Shown: positions 23,110 to 34,306, numbered from the stretch's first letter. The stretch is DNA of 64,000 nt from Erinaceus europaeus (GCF_950295315.1 NC_080164.1:60110003-60174002), one strand, 5' to 3'. Notes: generated by a model not told the origin, from the sequence alone. Program-made: numbers and translations.

Positions 23110-23222
23110 AAAGTTGCCCAGAGGTAACAGTCAAAAGATGATTTTCTCTCTCTCTTTCCTTCTCTATTACCCCCTCCTCTCTAAATTTCTTTTGTCTTTA
23201 TCCAATAAATAAACAAACACAA
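23110..23222 (+). mobile_element. SINE tail fragment
   Basis: Only the pyrimidine block (ttctctctctctttccttc) and tail (tttatccaataaataaacaa) of a type B SINE remain. Confidence 0.65.
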
Positions 23223-23224
23223 TA

Positions 23225-25175
23225 TGAATAAAAGGTCTTACCTTTATTTCAATGTTTTCTTGAATAATTTATAAAAGCCTATGTGTTTTATGAATGTGAG
23301 ATTCTCTAGAGTTCCCTTGGTTAAGTTTGTCTTGCTCTTTCCTTTTTTCATTATGGTTGACATTTTACTAGTTTTCACTAGTGACGAGAAATCTGGTAAT
23401 AGACTAAGGAGATAAGACATAGAAGATGGCGGAGAGGGGAGCAAAACTGAGTGTTAGATTACTACAGGACTTCAGAAGTTTAGCACTGACATGCACAGTG
23501 TGTGTGTAAAATGTGAACACCTATCAGAGAAGGTTTTTGAGAGTCATATATGTTGTTTATTGTGTTATTGTGTTATTCTAAATCAATAATCTGGTTCTAT
23601 AATAATAATCCAAAAAAGATGACACTTTTTTACTGTGTTCTATGATTTTCTTGTACTAATATGTAACAAAAAAGAACAAATTTTGCCTAAGTGGCAAAAA
23701 TCTATGATAAAACTGTATCAGTAATCCATAAACATAATTAGTTTTTCAAATGTCATCATTCTAATTTTTCTGTCCTTTTCCACTTTTCATGTCATTGAAC
23801 CTATATCTAGAAAGGCAATGGCAGACAGTGGGCTAAGATGAGGTAAAGAATCTGATTTTTCTCTTATTCTACAGAAGGGTACAGGAGGAATCCAAATTTT
23901 ACCCCAGTTTCCCAAAGTATCATTATTTTACTAGTGGTTAGGCTCTCTTAAAGATCCCATTTTTATTAATTTATTTAATATGACTTACATATATTTAGTA
24001 TTTATGTGATGGCCAGGACAAAGGTATTCTGTTACGTCAAAATTTAATACAACAAATTTCATTTATAGATAATGTTTGAATAAGACTGGAAGGTCTTTAT
24101 TTTACACAATTTAAAATTTATTTCTTATGATTGTGTCTATATCAGATTTATAGTCCTCTCGCTCAGCTAATAAAAGATAAATTCTGCTTACTTCTGACTC
24201 TGGGCTCTTATAGCTTTCCTTCAGTGCTCCAAATAAAAGTCTGACTGTGAAATGATCCATTAAGTATCCTAACAGTAACAATAAATTGGGGGCCCCATTT
24301 TAGACTTGTCAGGTTAGAATCTTTAAGTATGGAGCACTAGAACTTTATTATCACTCCAGTACACTCAAACAATTTGACTTCAGAAATGCCCTCTCTGTAG
24401 AAGGAAAGGGCAAACCGATTCTGTTGAATAGGACATCATTCCTGAAACTGGCAGTCTCTTCTTGAGAGAATATTGATAACATTCCACCCTCTGTGTGTGT
24501 GTATTTTTTTCAGCTGAGTGTCTCAGCTGTTGTGAAGATTTCTGGAAACATTAAGGTATGTTAGGTTTCCTAAGTAAGCTTTCAATTATTATTCATGATT
24601 TACGAAACAGGGTGCTGAACAAATCAGTATGTGGAAGCCTTCCTATAAGACTTTTATTATGATTTGAAAGGGGAAAATTTCTCTGAGGTTTTGCTCCCCA
24701 GAACTGCAGAGGAAAATTTTTATGAATGATTTAGAAATGGTGCAGCAGTTAAGTAATATCAAACTTGTTACACTCTTTATACAGGTATTCTCATTTCTTT
24801 TCTTTCTCTTTTATTTATCTCATTTTATGATCTCATAGTAAAATTTACACCTCAACCATGACTCTGGTTTGGTAATTCACTTTCACAGGAGCAAAAAGAT
24901 AACCAATAGCCTGCAATAAAGAAACATTTAACTTAAAATTTCCAAGATATGTTTGATAATACATAGCTTTAATAAAACATCTATTGACATGAGATGCCCA
25001 CTAATATTAAAGGGCACAGTAATATTAAAATGTAAAAATCTGATTATTAATTATTACTCATAGATGACCTTGGTGTGGTTGGGAAAAACATTAGTGGAAT
25101 GATATGAATAAAACATTATTATCTCCTTGTAATGATAGTGCAGTGAAAATCTAGTATCCAATTAAGAATGCATTC
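23225..25175. other. Long stretch without clear repeats
   Basis: No coding frame, RNA or confident repeat apart from the weak retroviral-like segment at 24,160-24,310. May be single-copy intergenic or intronic DNA. Confidence 0.4.
24160..24310 (+). other. Possible degraded ERV1-like LTR end and PBS
   Basis: ctcgctcagctaataaaag, a second ccaaataaaagtctgac and ataaattgggggcccc resemble a gammaretrovirus-type U5 followed by a proline-type primer site start (TGGGGGC). No partner LTR or interior found. Confidence 0.25.
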
Positions 25176-25179
25176 ATAG

Positions 25180-25260
25180 GGACTGGGTTCTGGTGCACCC
25201 ATGCTCAAGAACCTGGGATCAATTCCACAATGTTGAACACTGGGAAAACTATGCATTTTT
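25180..25260 (+). mobile_element. SINE remnant
   Basis: gactgggttctggtgcaccc, atgctcaagaacctgggatc, aattccacaatgttgaa resemble a shortened SINE head. Confidence 0.4.
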
Positions 25261-25261
25261 A

Positions 25262-25430
25262 GGGTCTAACAAGCAGCAAGATAGCTCACTTAGATAGTGT
25301 GTCTGCTTTGTCATGCATGTGACCCAGTTCTAGTCCAACACCCATTTCACTGAAAAAAACTCATGTGCAATGGTTTCACTCTCTCCTTCTGTGTTTCTCT
25401 GTGTCCCTCTCTTCCTATTTGGAAAAAGTC
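25262..25430 (+). mobile_element. SINE type F (older tRNA-derived)
   Basis: agcaagatagctcacttaga (A-box-like), gtctgctttgtcatgcatgt, gacccagttctagtcc (B-box-like), aacacccatttc, and a ctctctccttctgtgtttct pyrimidine end. Confidence 0.6.
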
Positions 25431-25587
25431 ATCTTGGAATGGTGATAACAGGAGATCTCCTGGATCACTTATTTTTAGTACTAAATAATATTCCACTGTC
25501 TGAATACAACACACTTCTTTTTTTTTTTAAGCATAAATACGTTTTATATTTGTTTAGTGGGTGACATTTACAAATTACTGTTATCAG

Positions 25588-25800
25588 GGGCCAGGCGGTG
25601 GCACACCTGTGAAACACACACATTACAGTGCTCAAGGACTCAGGTTCAATCTCTTGGTCCCCCACCTGCAGGGGGAAAGCTTCATGAGTAGTGAAGCAGA
25701 GCTGCAGGGTCTCTCTGTCTCTTCCCCCGTCTCTCCACCTTCCACTTGATTTCTGCCTGTCTCTATCAAATAAATAAAAATAATTAAAAATTTAAAAAAA
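25588..25800 (+). mobile_element. SINE type B
   Basis: ggggccaggcggtggcacac head, cattacagtgctcaaggact, ggttcaatctcttggtcccc, cacctgcagggggaaagctt, tgaagcagagctgcaggg, tctatcaaataaataaaaat tail. Confidence 0.93.
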
Positions 25801-25825
25801 ATTTTAAAGTATTACTGTAATCTTG

Positions 25826-26175
25826 GGGATGGGGCGGTAGTGCAGTGGGTCAAGCTCATATGGTACAAAGCACAAGGACCCAGAATAATGATCCTGGTTC
25901 GAGCCCCTGGCTCCCTACCTGCAGGTTATCACTTCATGGGTAGTAAAGCAGGTCTGTAGGTATCTGTCTTTCTCCCCACTCTCTGACTATCCGTCTTCTC
26001 TTGATTTCTCTCTGTCCTGTCCAACAACAACAACAGCAACAGCAACAATAGCAGTAACAACAACAAGAACAAGGGCAACAAAATGGAAAAAGTGGCCTCT
26101 AGGAACAGTGGATTTGTAGTGCAGGCACCAAGCCCTAGTGATAACCCTGGAGGCAAAATAAATAAATAAATTACT
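25826..26175 (+). mobile_element. SINE type A, long 3' variant
   Basis: ggggatggggcggtagtgca head, ggtacaaagcacaaggaccc, ggttcgagcccctggctccc, pyrimidine block, (CAA)n, extra module (26,071-26,154) with gcctctaggaacagtggatt and caccaagccctagtgataac, (AAAT)n tail. Lies 25 bp after a type B SINE. Confidence 0.93.
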
Positions 26176-26289
26176 GCAAACTTAATTTTCAGAAGAAACA
26201 GAAAAAAAAGTGGATATAACTAGATTACTAAGGACCATCATATTATTTTTACTTCCTTAAGACCAACTCCCTTTCACAGGAAAATAATC

Positions 26290-26705
26290 AAAGATGTAGA
26301 AGTTAGGCTAGAAACTATCAAATACTTAGAAGGAAACATAAGCAAAATTCTCTTCCATGTAAGTTTCTGAAACATCTTCACTGATTCAAATCCAATTGTA
26401 AGGAAAACAAAAGCAAAAATAAACCAATTGTGCTACATAAAACCAAGAAAGCCAGTACTGAATAATCTCACTTATAGGTGTAACTAAAGAACAAAGAACA
26501 GACAGGAAAAAAATAAGGTGAAATTTGGACTGGCTATGGTTTATTGCACCAAAGCAAAGGACTCTGAAGAAGAAAGGAGAGGAATAGGAAAAAGTGACTT
26601 TGGGACCCTGGTGTGTCTATTGAACACCAATCACAGGGAGAAGAGAGATTATGCTTATGTGTTAAAGACTATATTGTAATCCATAAACCCCTAAATAAAA
26701 TTAAA
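26290..26705 (+). mobile_element. Old LINE-1 ORF2 / 3' UTR fragment
   Basis: gaaactatcaaatacttaga, ttctcttccatgtaagtttc (ORF2), then after a deletion tactgaataatctcacttat and tgcaccaaagcaaaggactc, ending taaacccctaaataaaatt. Plus orientation, broken frame. Confidence 0.75.
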
Positions 26706-26709
26706 AATA

Positions 26710-27120
26710 AACAAATAAAAGAACAAAGGTGAGGGCTGGTTAGGGACAAAAGTACCATGTACACTTGATAAATAATGTGTTTATGTAAATGATACCCACT
26801 AGATTTCAAATAAACTTTTAAAAAGTATTTCTTTCCAATACTTTCCCAGGTATGAAGTCTAATATCCAATCAGTTTGGCCTGATTGGTTTTGAACCCTCT
26901 TTTGAGAAATAAGGTATATTGCACAAATAAAACATAAGCTCACCAAATTATTCTTATTGAAGCTGAATCTGCCAGAAAGCATGTGCAAAGGGTCACAAAA
27001 ATGTTTTATTTTTCACCTGATCTTTCATTCCAGATAATCAAGACATGAACAATAATTGCTATAATACTGATATATTTTTCTAAAGAAATTTTAGTATTAA
27101 TAAAGTATATTTATTTTTTA
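26710..27120. other. AT-rich DNA, nothing recognised
   Basis: No feature supported. Confidence 0.45.
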
Positions 27121-27124
27121 TTTT

Positions 27125-27305
27125 GTTGTTTTTGTTATCCTCAGTGCTTCATCACTCTGGGATTACTTTTTCAGATAGAGAGAAAGAGCTAGAGAGATAG
27201 AGTAAAAGAGACCACACCAGTAAAGTAAGCTACCTCCAATGTGGTAAGGGCCAGACTTGGCAAAGCAGTGCACAATCCTAGTGGGCTATTTTGCCGACTC
27301 TTAGT
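27125..27305 (-). mobile_element. Old SINE
   Basis: ttgttatcctcagtgcttca, ctgggattactttttcagat, agagaaagagctagagagat, gaccacaccagtaaagtaag, gggctattttgccgactctt in inverted order. Confidence 0.6.
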
Positions 27306-27309
27306 AAAG

Positions 27310-28645
27310 TATGTTTAAAGATTCACGGAAAACTTCTTTGTATTCCCATTGTATTTGTATTTATAAAAACAAAAAAAATGCTAAAAGTGAATCTCAGGCA
27401 ATGTAGATATTTGAGGGGCTTCAGTGCACAGTGAGAAGATCAGGGTGAACTATCTGGGTCTATTTCATTGAGGGATCCTTGGCAAAAACAGAGTAATGTT
27501 TTTAATAACTAGCCCTTTACTGTCACTCTCCAACCATACATTTCAGTGAGATGGGGGTGGGGTGGAGACTAGAGTTACTTAGAAGAATGTTTAATTTTTA
27601 ATGAAAGAGTTTTTGATAAAGGGTTAATTTTTCTGTGTTTAACTGTCTTTAAATGAAAAAAAGAAGAAACACAAGCCATCATCATTTTTTACATGTTCTG
27701 GCCACAATCATATTCTCTCTTGATTAATTTGAATGTTCATGTTTATTTTTATTCTAATTCTAAATTCATGAAATATGTCTTTTAACAGTTTCCCTTTTAA
27801 CAGTTTTAGTCACAGTGTGAGGTGATAAAAATTACTTATTTGATTATAAAATCTATTCTGAGAGATGTGTGTTGGCTACCATGTGTCCAATTATAACTTC
27901 AGATAACTGGGGGAAAGAGAGATTAGATAGATAGGTAGATAGATAAGTATATAGATAAAATGATTACTGAGGCATACTTGAATATAGCAGGAATCTAGAA
28001 GGAAAACATGATTAACTTGCAGAGGATCTGGACCAATAGATAAACTAAAATAGAGAGCCAGACAGACAGTAAAATCTAGGTCATCAAAACCAGCAAAGAC
28101 ATACAAGGAGTTTTCACCTTACACACCAATACCTAGTAATACCTAGTAATTGCTTTCAGAAGCTGTTTAGAGTAAAGGATGTGAGGTTATGGCCATATTC
28201 ATGATGATAAGGTACTATTATTAAGTCCCCCACTGTAGCTCCCAGAGCCAAATTCTGAGAAGTCAAATTCAGTTTGAGAGCCACAGATTCCTATTTGAAT
28301 AATGTTCCCTACAAACACCATGTTCACCTGTATCCTTATTCAACTATGCTCACTATGGCTTTATATTATATAATAATAAAGGTTAGTATCGAAGTTAGAA
28401 GAAGTTTTTCACTTCTGCCAAATGTTTCCTTTTTCTAAAAGACTTTTATTTCTTTAGCATACATGGAAAATTGAATTGCAGAAAATAATTGTCTCTAGAA
28501 TAATATTATAAAAACTATAACTAGCATTCAGCCAAGTGTAGCAGAATATCATAAGATGTGGGAGATAACTGTATAGTTGGGAACTAATACCAGATCACCA
28601 TTCTTGAAAATGAACCATTGTGGTATATCAGGGAAGAGTACTTTA
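27310..28645. other. AT-rich DNA, nothing recognised
   Basis: Only a short GATA-rich stretch (about 27,922-27,958) and a 12-bp duplication acctagtaatac near 28,130 stand out. Confidence 0.4.
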
Positions 28646-28649
28646 TGTT

Positions 28650-28858
28650 TATTTTTCATTTTATTTTATTTTTTTATTGTACAGAGACAGAAATTGAGAG
28701 GAGAAAGGGAGATAGAGAGGGAGATATAGAGAGATACCCGCAATTCTGCTTTACCACTTGCAAAGCTTTTCCCCTGCAGGTGGGGACCAGGGGCTTGAAC
28801 CTGGGTCCTTGTGCACTATAATGTCTGTGCTTAACCGGGTGCACCACTGCTGGGCCCC
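28650..28858 (-). mobile_element. SINE type B
   Basis: ttattttatttttttattgt, gagacagaaattgagaggag, ttctgctttaccacttgc, ggtggggaccaggggcttga, aaccgggtgcaccactgctg. Confidence 0.92.
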
Positions 28859-29014
28859 TATGTTCTTTTTAAATCAAGTTTACAATATTAATTATTATCT
28901 TAATTTTCTGTCAAGGAAAGATATGAGGTATAAATAAAAAGAAGTAGATAAAATGACAACTTAGATGGGAATGAGTACTAATAATCAGTACTGATTGAGC
29001 ATTCAAGAACTTTA

Positions 29015-29200
29015 TTTATTTACTTATTTTTTGCTACCAAGATCATTGCTGTGATTTGATGTTTATACAGTTCCACAATATCCAGTGATCTTTTTTTCCT
29101 ATTTATTTATTTATTTTTGATAGAGCAAGCAGCAGGAACTGGCAACTTAGGCCTAGGTTCTCCCACATGTGTGCCACCATGCAGCCTCTCATGAAATTTG
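29015..29200 (-). mobile_element. Old SINE
   Basis: tttgctaccaagatcattgc, cagttccacaatatccag, atttatttttgatagagcaa, ggaactggcaacttaggc, cacatgtgtgccaccatgca. The first part corresponds to the extra 3' module of the long type A variant. Confidence 0.55.
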
Positions 29201-29478
29201 TTTACAGCTAATCCAAAAACAGACACAACTGCAGTAATGCACAGTGGGTGCTTATATAACTTAATAATGCAATGTTACTTCAGTTGAAACAATGGTACAG
29301 TAAAATATGCCTTTAAATGGGTTTTCATTCTAATAAGATAAAGAAATTTAACTGTTCAAAATTCATTAAACTATAATTTGTAATACTGGATAAGACTGCA
29401 CTAGAATCATTCTGATCCTGGAAAACCTAAGTAACAAAGTCATCCACTCAAATAGATGCAGATTTCTTTATTTCTATA

Positions 29479-29484
29479 AGGGAA
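29479..29484. repeat. Target site duplication of solo LTR, left
   Basis: AGGGAA, identical to 29,978-29,983 on the other side. Confidence 0.85.
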
Positions 29485-29660
29485 TGCTGGGATAGCCTGA
29501 GGGTACTTCTTCCTGAGCTAGTGCTCTCTGGGTTGGAGAGAACTCAACTGGAGCCAATCTAGGCTGCTGCGTGGGAGAGGGATCAGGAACTCGTGCCGCA
29601 CTAACTTTGCAGGAGATACACTCTGGAACTCTCGGAGCCGGAAAGCAATTTCCAAGTGTC

Positions 29661-29688
29661 TTTAATCAGAAGAGCAGCTGTTTTTATA
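29661..29688 (-). promoter_or_regulatory. LTR core promoter and poly-A signal
   Basis: Minus-strand TATAAAAA (29,681-29,688) followed about 15 bp downstream by ATTAAA (29,661-29,666), the compact TATA/poly-A arrangement of IAP-like LTRs. Confidence 0.75.
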
Positions 29689-29753
29689 CTCTCCAAGTAG
29701 GGTGGAAACAGGATGTGATATAGAGAGGGTGGAGCAAAAAGTGACTGGTGAAA

Positions 29754-29797
29754 ATCAGAGTGTGACAAGGAGAGGATCAGGGTGTGACAAGGACAGG
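29754..29797. repeat. 22-bp direct repeat in U3
   Basis: atcagagtgtgacaaggaga... (29,754) and atcagggtgtgacaaggaca... (29,776) are tandem 22-bp units with two differences, of the kind seen in LTR enhancers. Confidence 0.85.
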
Positions 29798-29804
29798 GGG
29801 TGGA

Positions 29805-29838
29805 GCAGGTGAGAATTCTACCACTAAACCACCAATGC
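29805..29838 (-). ncRNA. tRNA-Gly 5' half embedded in LTR U3
   Basis: Minus-strand GCATTGGTGG... matches the first 34 nt of mammalian tRNA-Gly(GCC), from its 5' base to just before the anticodon, with two differences (C to T and G to A). It includes an A-box-like tggtttagtgg; the anticodon arm and 3' half are absent, so it is not a tRNA gene. The match is to the tRNA as recalled, not from a search. Confidence 0.75.
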
Positions 29839-29977
29839 CCTGGAGGGAGTGTGGTGCTTTATGTAAATGTAAAAGTGATTTATGTAAATAGACCAAAGCT
29901 TTGAATGGGATTAAATCTATCCCTATATAGGCATATGGTTAAGCAGAAGCCAGGGGGAGCTGGCATACTATCCAACA

Positions 29978-29983
29978 AGGGAA
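29978..29983. repeat. Target site duplication of solo LTR, right
   Basis: AGGGAA immediately after the LTR. Confidence 0.85.
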
Positions 29984-30774
29984 GGCTGACTTAATTCTTC
30001 AAAGGATTCTTCACAGTTAATACTGAGCTCAGTGTTACAATGTTCTCTGTTGAAGGTTCAAAACAAGTAAAACTATTAATACCATTCAGAAATGTTTTAT
30101 CTTTGAATCATCAGTCTTCAAAAGTTTCTGAGATATCCTCCAGTATGAAAATAGATCATAATTTTAAATATATATTCAAATGATTTAATGTTGCTCCTTA
30201 TATTCACCACAAAGGGAAGTAAGCTTAAAAACAACTACTAGGTTTTTTTCTTTAAACTGTATATGAAAGGATTTTTTCCCATAATTAGGAATACATTACT
30301 GTACTTAACCTCCTACTCTTTACCTTAGACAGATAATTTCTGACTTAGCAACTTCCAATTAGGAAAACATATAGTCTTTCCATTATAATAGAAATGCACT
30401 ATTTTATGTGACACCCATATTTATAAAGGAAAAAAATTGCTAAGAGCAGTCCTAGCAAAGCAAAACAAAATTAAGCTAAACTAGAATTATTTGATTGGTT
30501 GTCAATATTTTGATCTGTGAATACTGAAACAGGATTTAGCTTGGCTAAAATTCCCCACATCACTAAATATTATAATAAAATCTATTAAGAATAAGAAATA
30601 TTTTCTATACTAATGCATGTTTCTCTATTAGTCTGCAATTTAGTTAAAAAGAAAGATACTCTTGTCCAGATTTGTCTCAAATAAATTTAAAAATATGTTT
30701 ACAAAGCAATTACACATCAAAATTCCATTCAAAAACACTCAGTACTGAATATTTGCACGTATCTTAAGTATTTT
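29984..30774. other. AT-rich DNA, nothing recognised
   Basis: No feature supported. Confidence 0.45.
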
Positions 30775-30955
30775 ATTTTTTAAATTATATTTAACATTTA
30801 AATATTTTATTTATTTACTAATGAGAAAGATAGGAAGAGAGAGAGAAAGAACCAGACTTCACTCTGGTACATAAGCTGCCAGGGACTAAACTTGTGACCT
30901 CATGCTAAAGAGTCCAATGCCTTATCTACTTCGACATTTTCTGCACCACACTAAA
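30775..30955 (-). mobile_element. Old SINE
   Basis: atattttatttatttactaa, gaaagaaccagacttcactc, agctgccagggactaaactt, gtgacctcatgctaaagagt in inverted order. Confidence 0.65.
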
Positions 30956-31189
30956 TTAAAATTTTCATTTATTTCTTTAGACCTTCATTCAGTAACTTTG
31001 TATACAGCACATTGAGATATTATTCATTGCTATAGATATTAAGCTATGCTGTTAGTATATAGTGATGATCAAAATTACCCATAATTCCTGCTTGTCAACT
31101 TTTATAACATAGAGGGACAGACAGCCAAAGAGTGAAAGCTACAGACAAAAATCATAAAACCTCAGCTGTCCGCTGCCATCTGAAGGATG

Positions 31190-31480
31190 GTCAGGTTATT
31201 TCTTTAAGCCATATTATTGATGTATAACTGATACAAAGTGCTCTCAGATTAATGTTTACAATTTGATATTTATGGCACATACCAACACAATGTCATCACT
31301 GTAGTTTAGATGACTGTCAACACCTCCGAGAGTCTCCTTGTGTCTTTTGATTTTGTTTTATTTTATAGTATTAGCATTCAATATAAAAATCTAGTCTCTT
31401 GAGTATTCAAATGAGAAGTATGGTATATTGCTAACTATAGCTTTAGGACTTATTTATATAACATAATTGAAATAATATAC
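31190..31480. mobile_element. Possible old L1M 3' end
   Basis: attattgatgtataactgat, tttacaatttgatatttatg and cacaatgtcatcactgtagt resemble a common ancient L1 3' end motif series. Weak. Confidence 0.3.
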
Positions 31481-31499
31481 TCTTCAAATAAAACATTAG

Positions 31500-31620
31500 A
31501 ACCTCAAGCATGAGGTCCCAAGCTGTGGTTCTCTCTCTTGCTCTCACTGTCTTCAATAAATGAATGAATGAATGAATGAATGAATGAATGAATGAATGAA
31601 TGAATAAATAAGTCATTTTT
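31500..31620 (+). mobile_element. SINE fragment with (AATG)n tail
   Basis: ctcaagcatgaggtcccaag and ttctctctcttgctctcact, then about twelve AATG units (31,558-31,605) as an expanded tail. Confidence 0.65.
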
Positions 31621-31641
31621 AAAAAATTAAGAAATATATAG

Positions 31642-31840
31642 GAGACTGGGTGGCACACCTGGTAGGGCACATGTTACCATGTGCAAAGATCTGGGTTCAA
31701 GTCCTGGTCCCCAGCTGCAGAGGTGATGTTTCACAAGAGGTGAACCAGTGCTGCAGCTCTCCCCACTCTCTCTCACTTTCCCAATTCCCTCTCAATTTCT
31801 CTTTGTCTCAATCCAAAAATGAAATATAGAATAAAAGAAA
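31642..31840 (+). mobile_element. SINE type B
   Basis: gagactgggtggcacacctg, gttaccatgtgcaaagatct, gggttcaagtcctggtcccc, tgaaccagtgctgcagctct, caatccaaaaatgaaa tail. Confidence 0.88.
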
Positions 31841-31913
31841 ATAAAAGTGGTTATTTGAAGAGGTAGATTTATCATGCTGACACTGAGCTCCTGTGATAAC
31901 TTTAGCCATTATA

Positions 31914-31917
<4 letters not shown>

Positions 31918-31975
<58 letters not shown>
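31918..31975. repeat. (TA)n microsatellite
   Basis: About 28 TA units, one of the longest in the window. Confidence 0.97.
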
Positions 31976-31978
<3 letters not shown>

Positions 31979-31979
31979 G

Positions 31980-32565
31980 CTATTCCAAGTTTCTTTACCC
32001 TTGCACCTTTGGAACTATTATTATTTACCACTTGCTTTCAGCTTGATAATTTCAGATACCTTCTGTTAGATAAAGGCAAATTTGATGCTTACTTCTCTTG
32101 CCATAATATCCTCTTGGGGGATCATCCATGTTGTTTCAAATATATGAATTCCTATTGTAAAGCTTAATATTCCACTGTAGAAATGTTTTCTTTATGTAAT
32201 AAACTGATAGACACAAATTACTTCAACTCTTTAGCTATTATGATTAGTGCCCTGTAATAAGCATGAGAATTCAGCTATCTTTTTTTAGGGGGGTGCAGGA
32301 TTTTGATCTAAAATCTTTGGGATAAATACTCAAAAATAAAATCACTGGATAATATGATATTCTAATGTGTTATAAAAGAAACAGAACAGAGTCACTGAGG
32401 CTCTGCATGGAACAAAAGGTAACCAACTACTTTTATGTTTGCTTGATTTTTTTCCACTCTTCAGATAAAATTGATCCTTAATTTTTTTCTATTAATTCTA
32501 TGATCCTTCACCTATACATATATATGTATATATGTATATGTATATTATATGCAGCTCAATGAATT
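31980..32565. other. AT-rich DNA, nothing recognised
   Basis: Contains a short atatatgtatatatg-type stretch near 32,515-32,545; otherwise nothing seen. Confidence 0.4.
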
Positions 32566-32569
32566 TTTT

Positions 32570-32690
32570 TCTTTCATCTGTCGTCACCAGGATTGACACT
32601 CTAGGCTGACTTTTTCAGATGGAACAGAGACAGTAGGGATAGCACAGTTCTGAGCTATTTTACAAGCCCATCAATGAATCCTTACTAGCA
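32570..32690 (-). mobile_element. Old SINE fragment
   Basis: ttcatctgtcgtcaccagga, ttgacactctaggctgactt, ttcagatggaacagagacag: the inverted tail side of an old SINE. Confidence 0.45.
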
Positions 32691-32872
32691 AAACATACCT
32701 GAATTGCTTAACTAAAACAGATATATGGACATAAAAGAATATTTCTTCCACTTTTTAGAGAACACTAGTTTTAAAGAACACCACTTTCATTCTATTCTGT
32801 TATCAGAATGCATATCTTCTTTTGGGAAATCATGAAACAATTGGCATCATCTTGAGTTGAAATGTGTTAACG

Positions 32873-33135
32873 TCGGGAGTCTGGCGGTGGCACAGCGGGT
32901 TAAGCGCACGTGGCACAAAGTGCAAGGACCAGCATAAGGATCCCGGTCCGAGCCCCCGGCTCCCCACCTGCAGGGGAGTCACTTCACAGGCGGTGAAGCA
33001 GGTCTGCAGGTGTCTCTCTTTCTCTCCCCCTCTCCTCTCCATTTCTCTGTCCTATCCAACAATGACGACATCAATAAGCACATCAATAAGCACAACAATG
33101 TTACACAAGGGCAACAAAATGGAAAATAAATAAAT
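32873..33135 (+). mobile_element. SINE type A, young
   Basis: gggagtctggcggtggcaca head, gcgcacgtggcacaaagtgc, cccggtccgagcccccggct, cacctgcaggggagtcactt, cggtgaagcaggtctgcagg, tcctatccaacaatgacgac, A-rich tail. Flanked by gaaatgtgttaac at 32,859 and aaatgtgttaaca at 33,147, a likely target duplication. Confidence 0.95.
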
Positions 33136-33244
33136 ATTTTTTTAAAATGTGTTAACACCATGGCAAAGAGTTTTATAGATCTTATTGCTTCTACAGTCAC
33201 CCCCAGTCTAAATTTCACACAACAATTAGACTCACTGGGCTTTT

Positions 33245-33538
33245 AAAATTTTTTAAAAAAATATTTATTTTATTTATTTATTCCCTTTTGTTGCCCTTGT
33301 TGTTTTATTGTTGTAGTTATTATTGTTGTTGTCGTTGTTGGATAGGACAGAGAGAAATGGAGAGAGGAGGGGAAGACAGAGAGGAGGAGAGAAAGATAAA
33401 CACCTGCAGAACTGCTTCACCGCCTGTGAAGCGACACCCCTGCAGGTGGGGAGTCGGGGCTCGAACCGGGATCCTTATGCCAGTCCTTGTGCTTTGCGCC
33501 ACCTGCGCTTAACCCGCTGCACTACAGCCCGACTCCCT
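33245..33538 (-). mobile_element. SINE type A, young, with target duplication
   Basis: Inverted type A. Flanked by gactcactgggctttt (33,229-33,244) and gactcattgggctttt (33,539-33,554), a 16-bp duplication with one difference. Confidence 0.96.
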
Positions 33539-33829
33539 GACTCATTGGGCTTTTGTGAAACTGGGGGATCATGCATGTCTGACTTCATTATTCCTGGACA
33601 TTTTCCATTAAGATACAGTAGGTATGCAAAACTTTTTTTTTCTGCCAAAGGCCATTTGAATATTTATAGTATCATTCATGAGCTTTACAAAAGTATCAGC
33701 TTAAAAATTAGCACTTAATGTTACTGTGAAAAATCTCCTAGACATAGAATTTTGAGTAACTGACTTGACAGTGCCTGAACAAATTTTATCACAGGTCTTA
33801 CCGTGCAGTCAGGGGACTGGACATTCCCC

Positions 33830-34007
33830 AGCCATGAGACCAACTGTGTGTGTGTGGGAGGGGGTGGTGAGAGAGAGTGAGAGAGAAACAGAGAGAGAGA
33901 GAGAGAGGGACCTCAGTACTGTAACATCTTTCAGTACCACTATAACACTCCTATGTGGTGCTGAGTTGCAAACTTGGGTGCTGCACATAGCAAGTATTTG
34001 CTTTACC
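33830..34007 (-). mobile_element. SINE (type D-like) hosting the ERV insertion
   Basis: Purine-rich gagagagagtgagagagaaa (inverted pyrimidine block, 33,868-33,908), ttcagtaccactataacact, tgctgagttgcaaacttggg. The ERV sits at its end and the sequence resumes at 35,098. Confidence 0.5.
34002..34007. repeat. Target site duplication of ERV copy 2, left
   Basis: TTTACC, identical to 35,092-35,097. Confidence 0.88.
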
Positions 34008-34304
34008 TGTTGGTATGTTTCATATTGGTTTGCTCCCCTTCCCCCTGACCTCTGAGAGAATTGGATTGGCCCTTGCTAGTTTCGTGCCCCGCTTTCTCCC
34101 CACCCCCTATGCTAAGGACGTCGAGAGTCCCAGCAGCAGCAGTGGAGGGAGAATGATGGGGAAGCACATGGTGTGGTGATTTGCTCGTCATGAATAAAGA
34201 TTAAACTGCAGCTTCTCAGCCCATCCATGTGTCCTCGAGTCTCTGTCTCTGTCTACTGGTGCGACGCTAGCCCAGCCAGCTAGAGCCTCCAAACTTTAAC
34301 AACA
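34008..34304 (+). repeat. 5' LTR of ERV copy 2
   Basis: 297 bp, TGTTGGTATG start, TTTAACAACA end, AATAAA at 34,193-34,198. Confidence 0.93.
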
Positions 34305-34306
34305 AA

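Larger units (their letters stand above)
29485..29977 (-). mobile_element. Solo LTR of a class II (IAP/ERVK-like) ERV
   Basis: 493 bp ending TG...CA with imperfect inverted ends (TGTTGGATAG and CTATCCCAGCA in element sense) and a perfect 6-bp target duplication AGGGAA (29,479-29,484 and 29,978-29,983). On the minus strand it has TATAAAAA at 29,681-29,688 and ATTAAA at 29,661-29,666, setting the order U3-R-U5. A solo LTR forms by recombination between the two LTRs of a provirus. The family differs from the elements at 12.8 and 34 kb. Confidence 0.9.
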
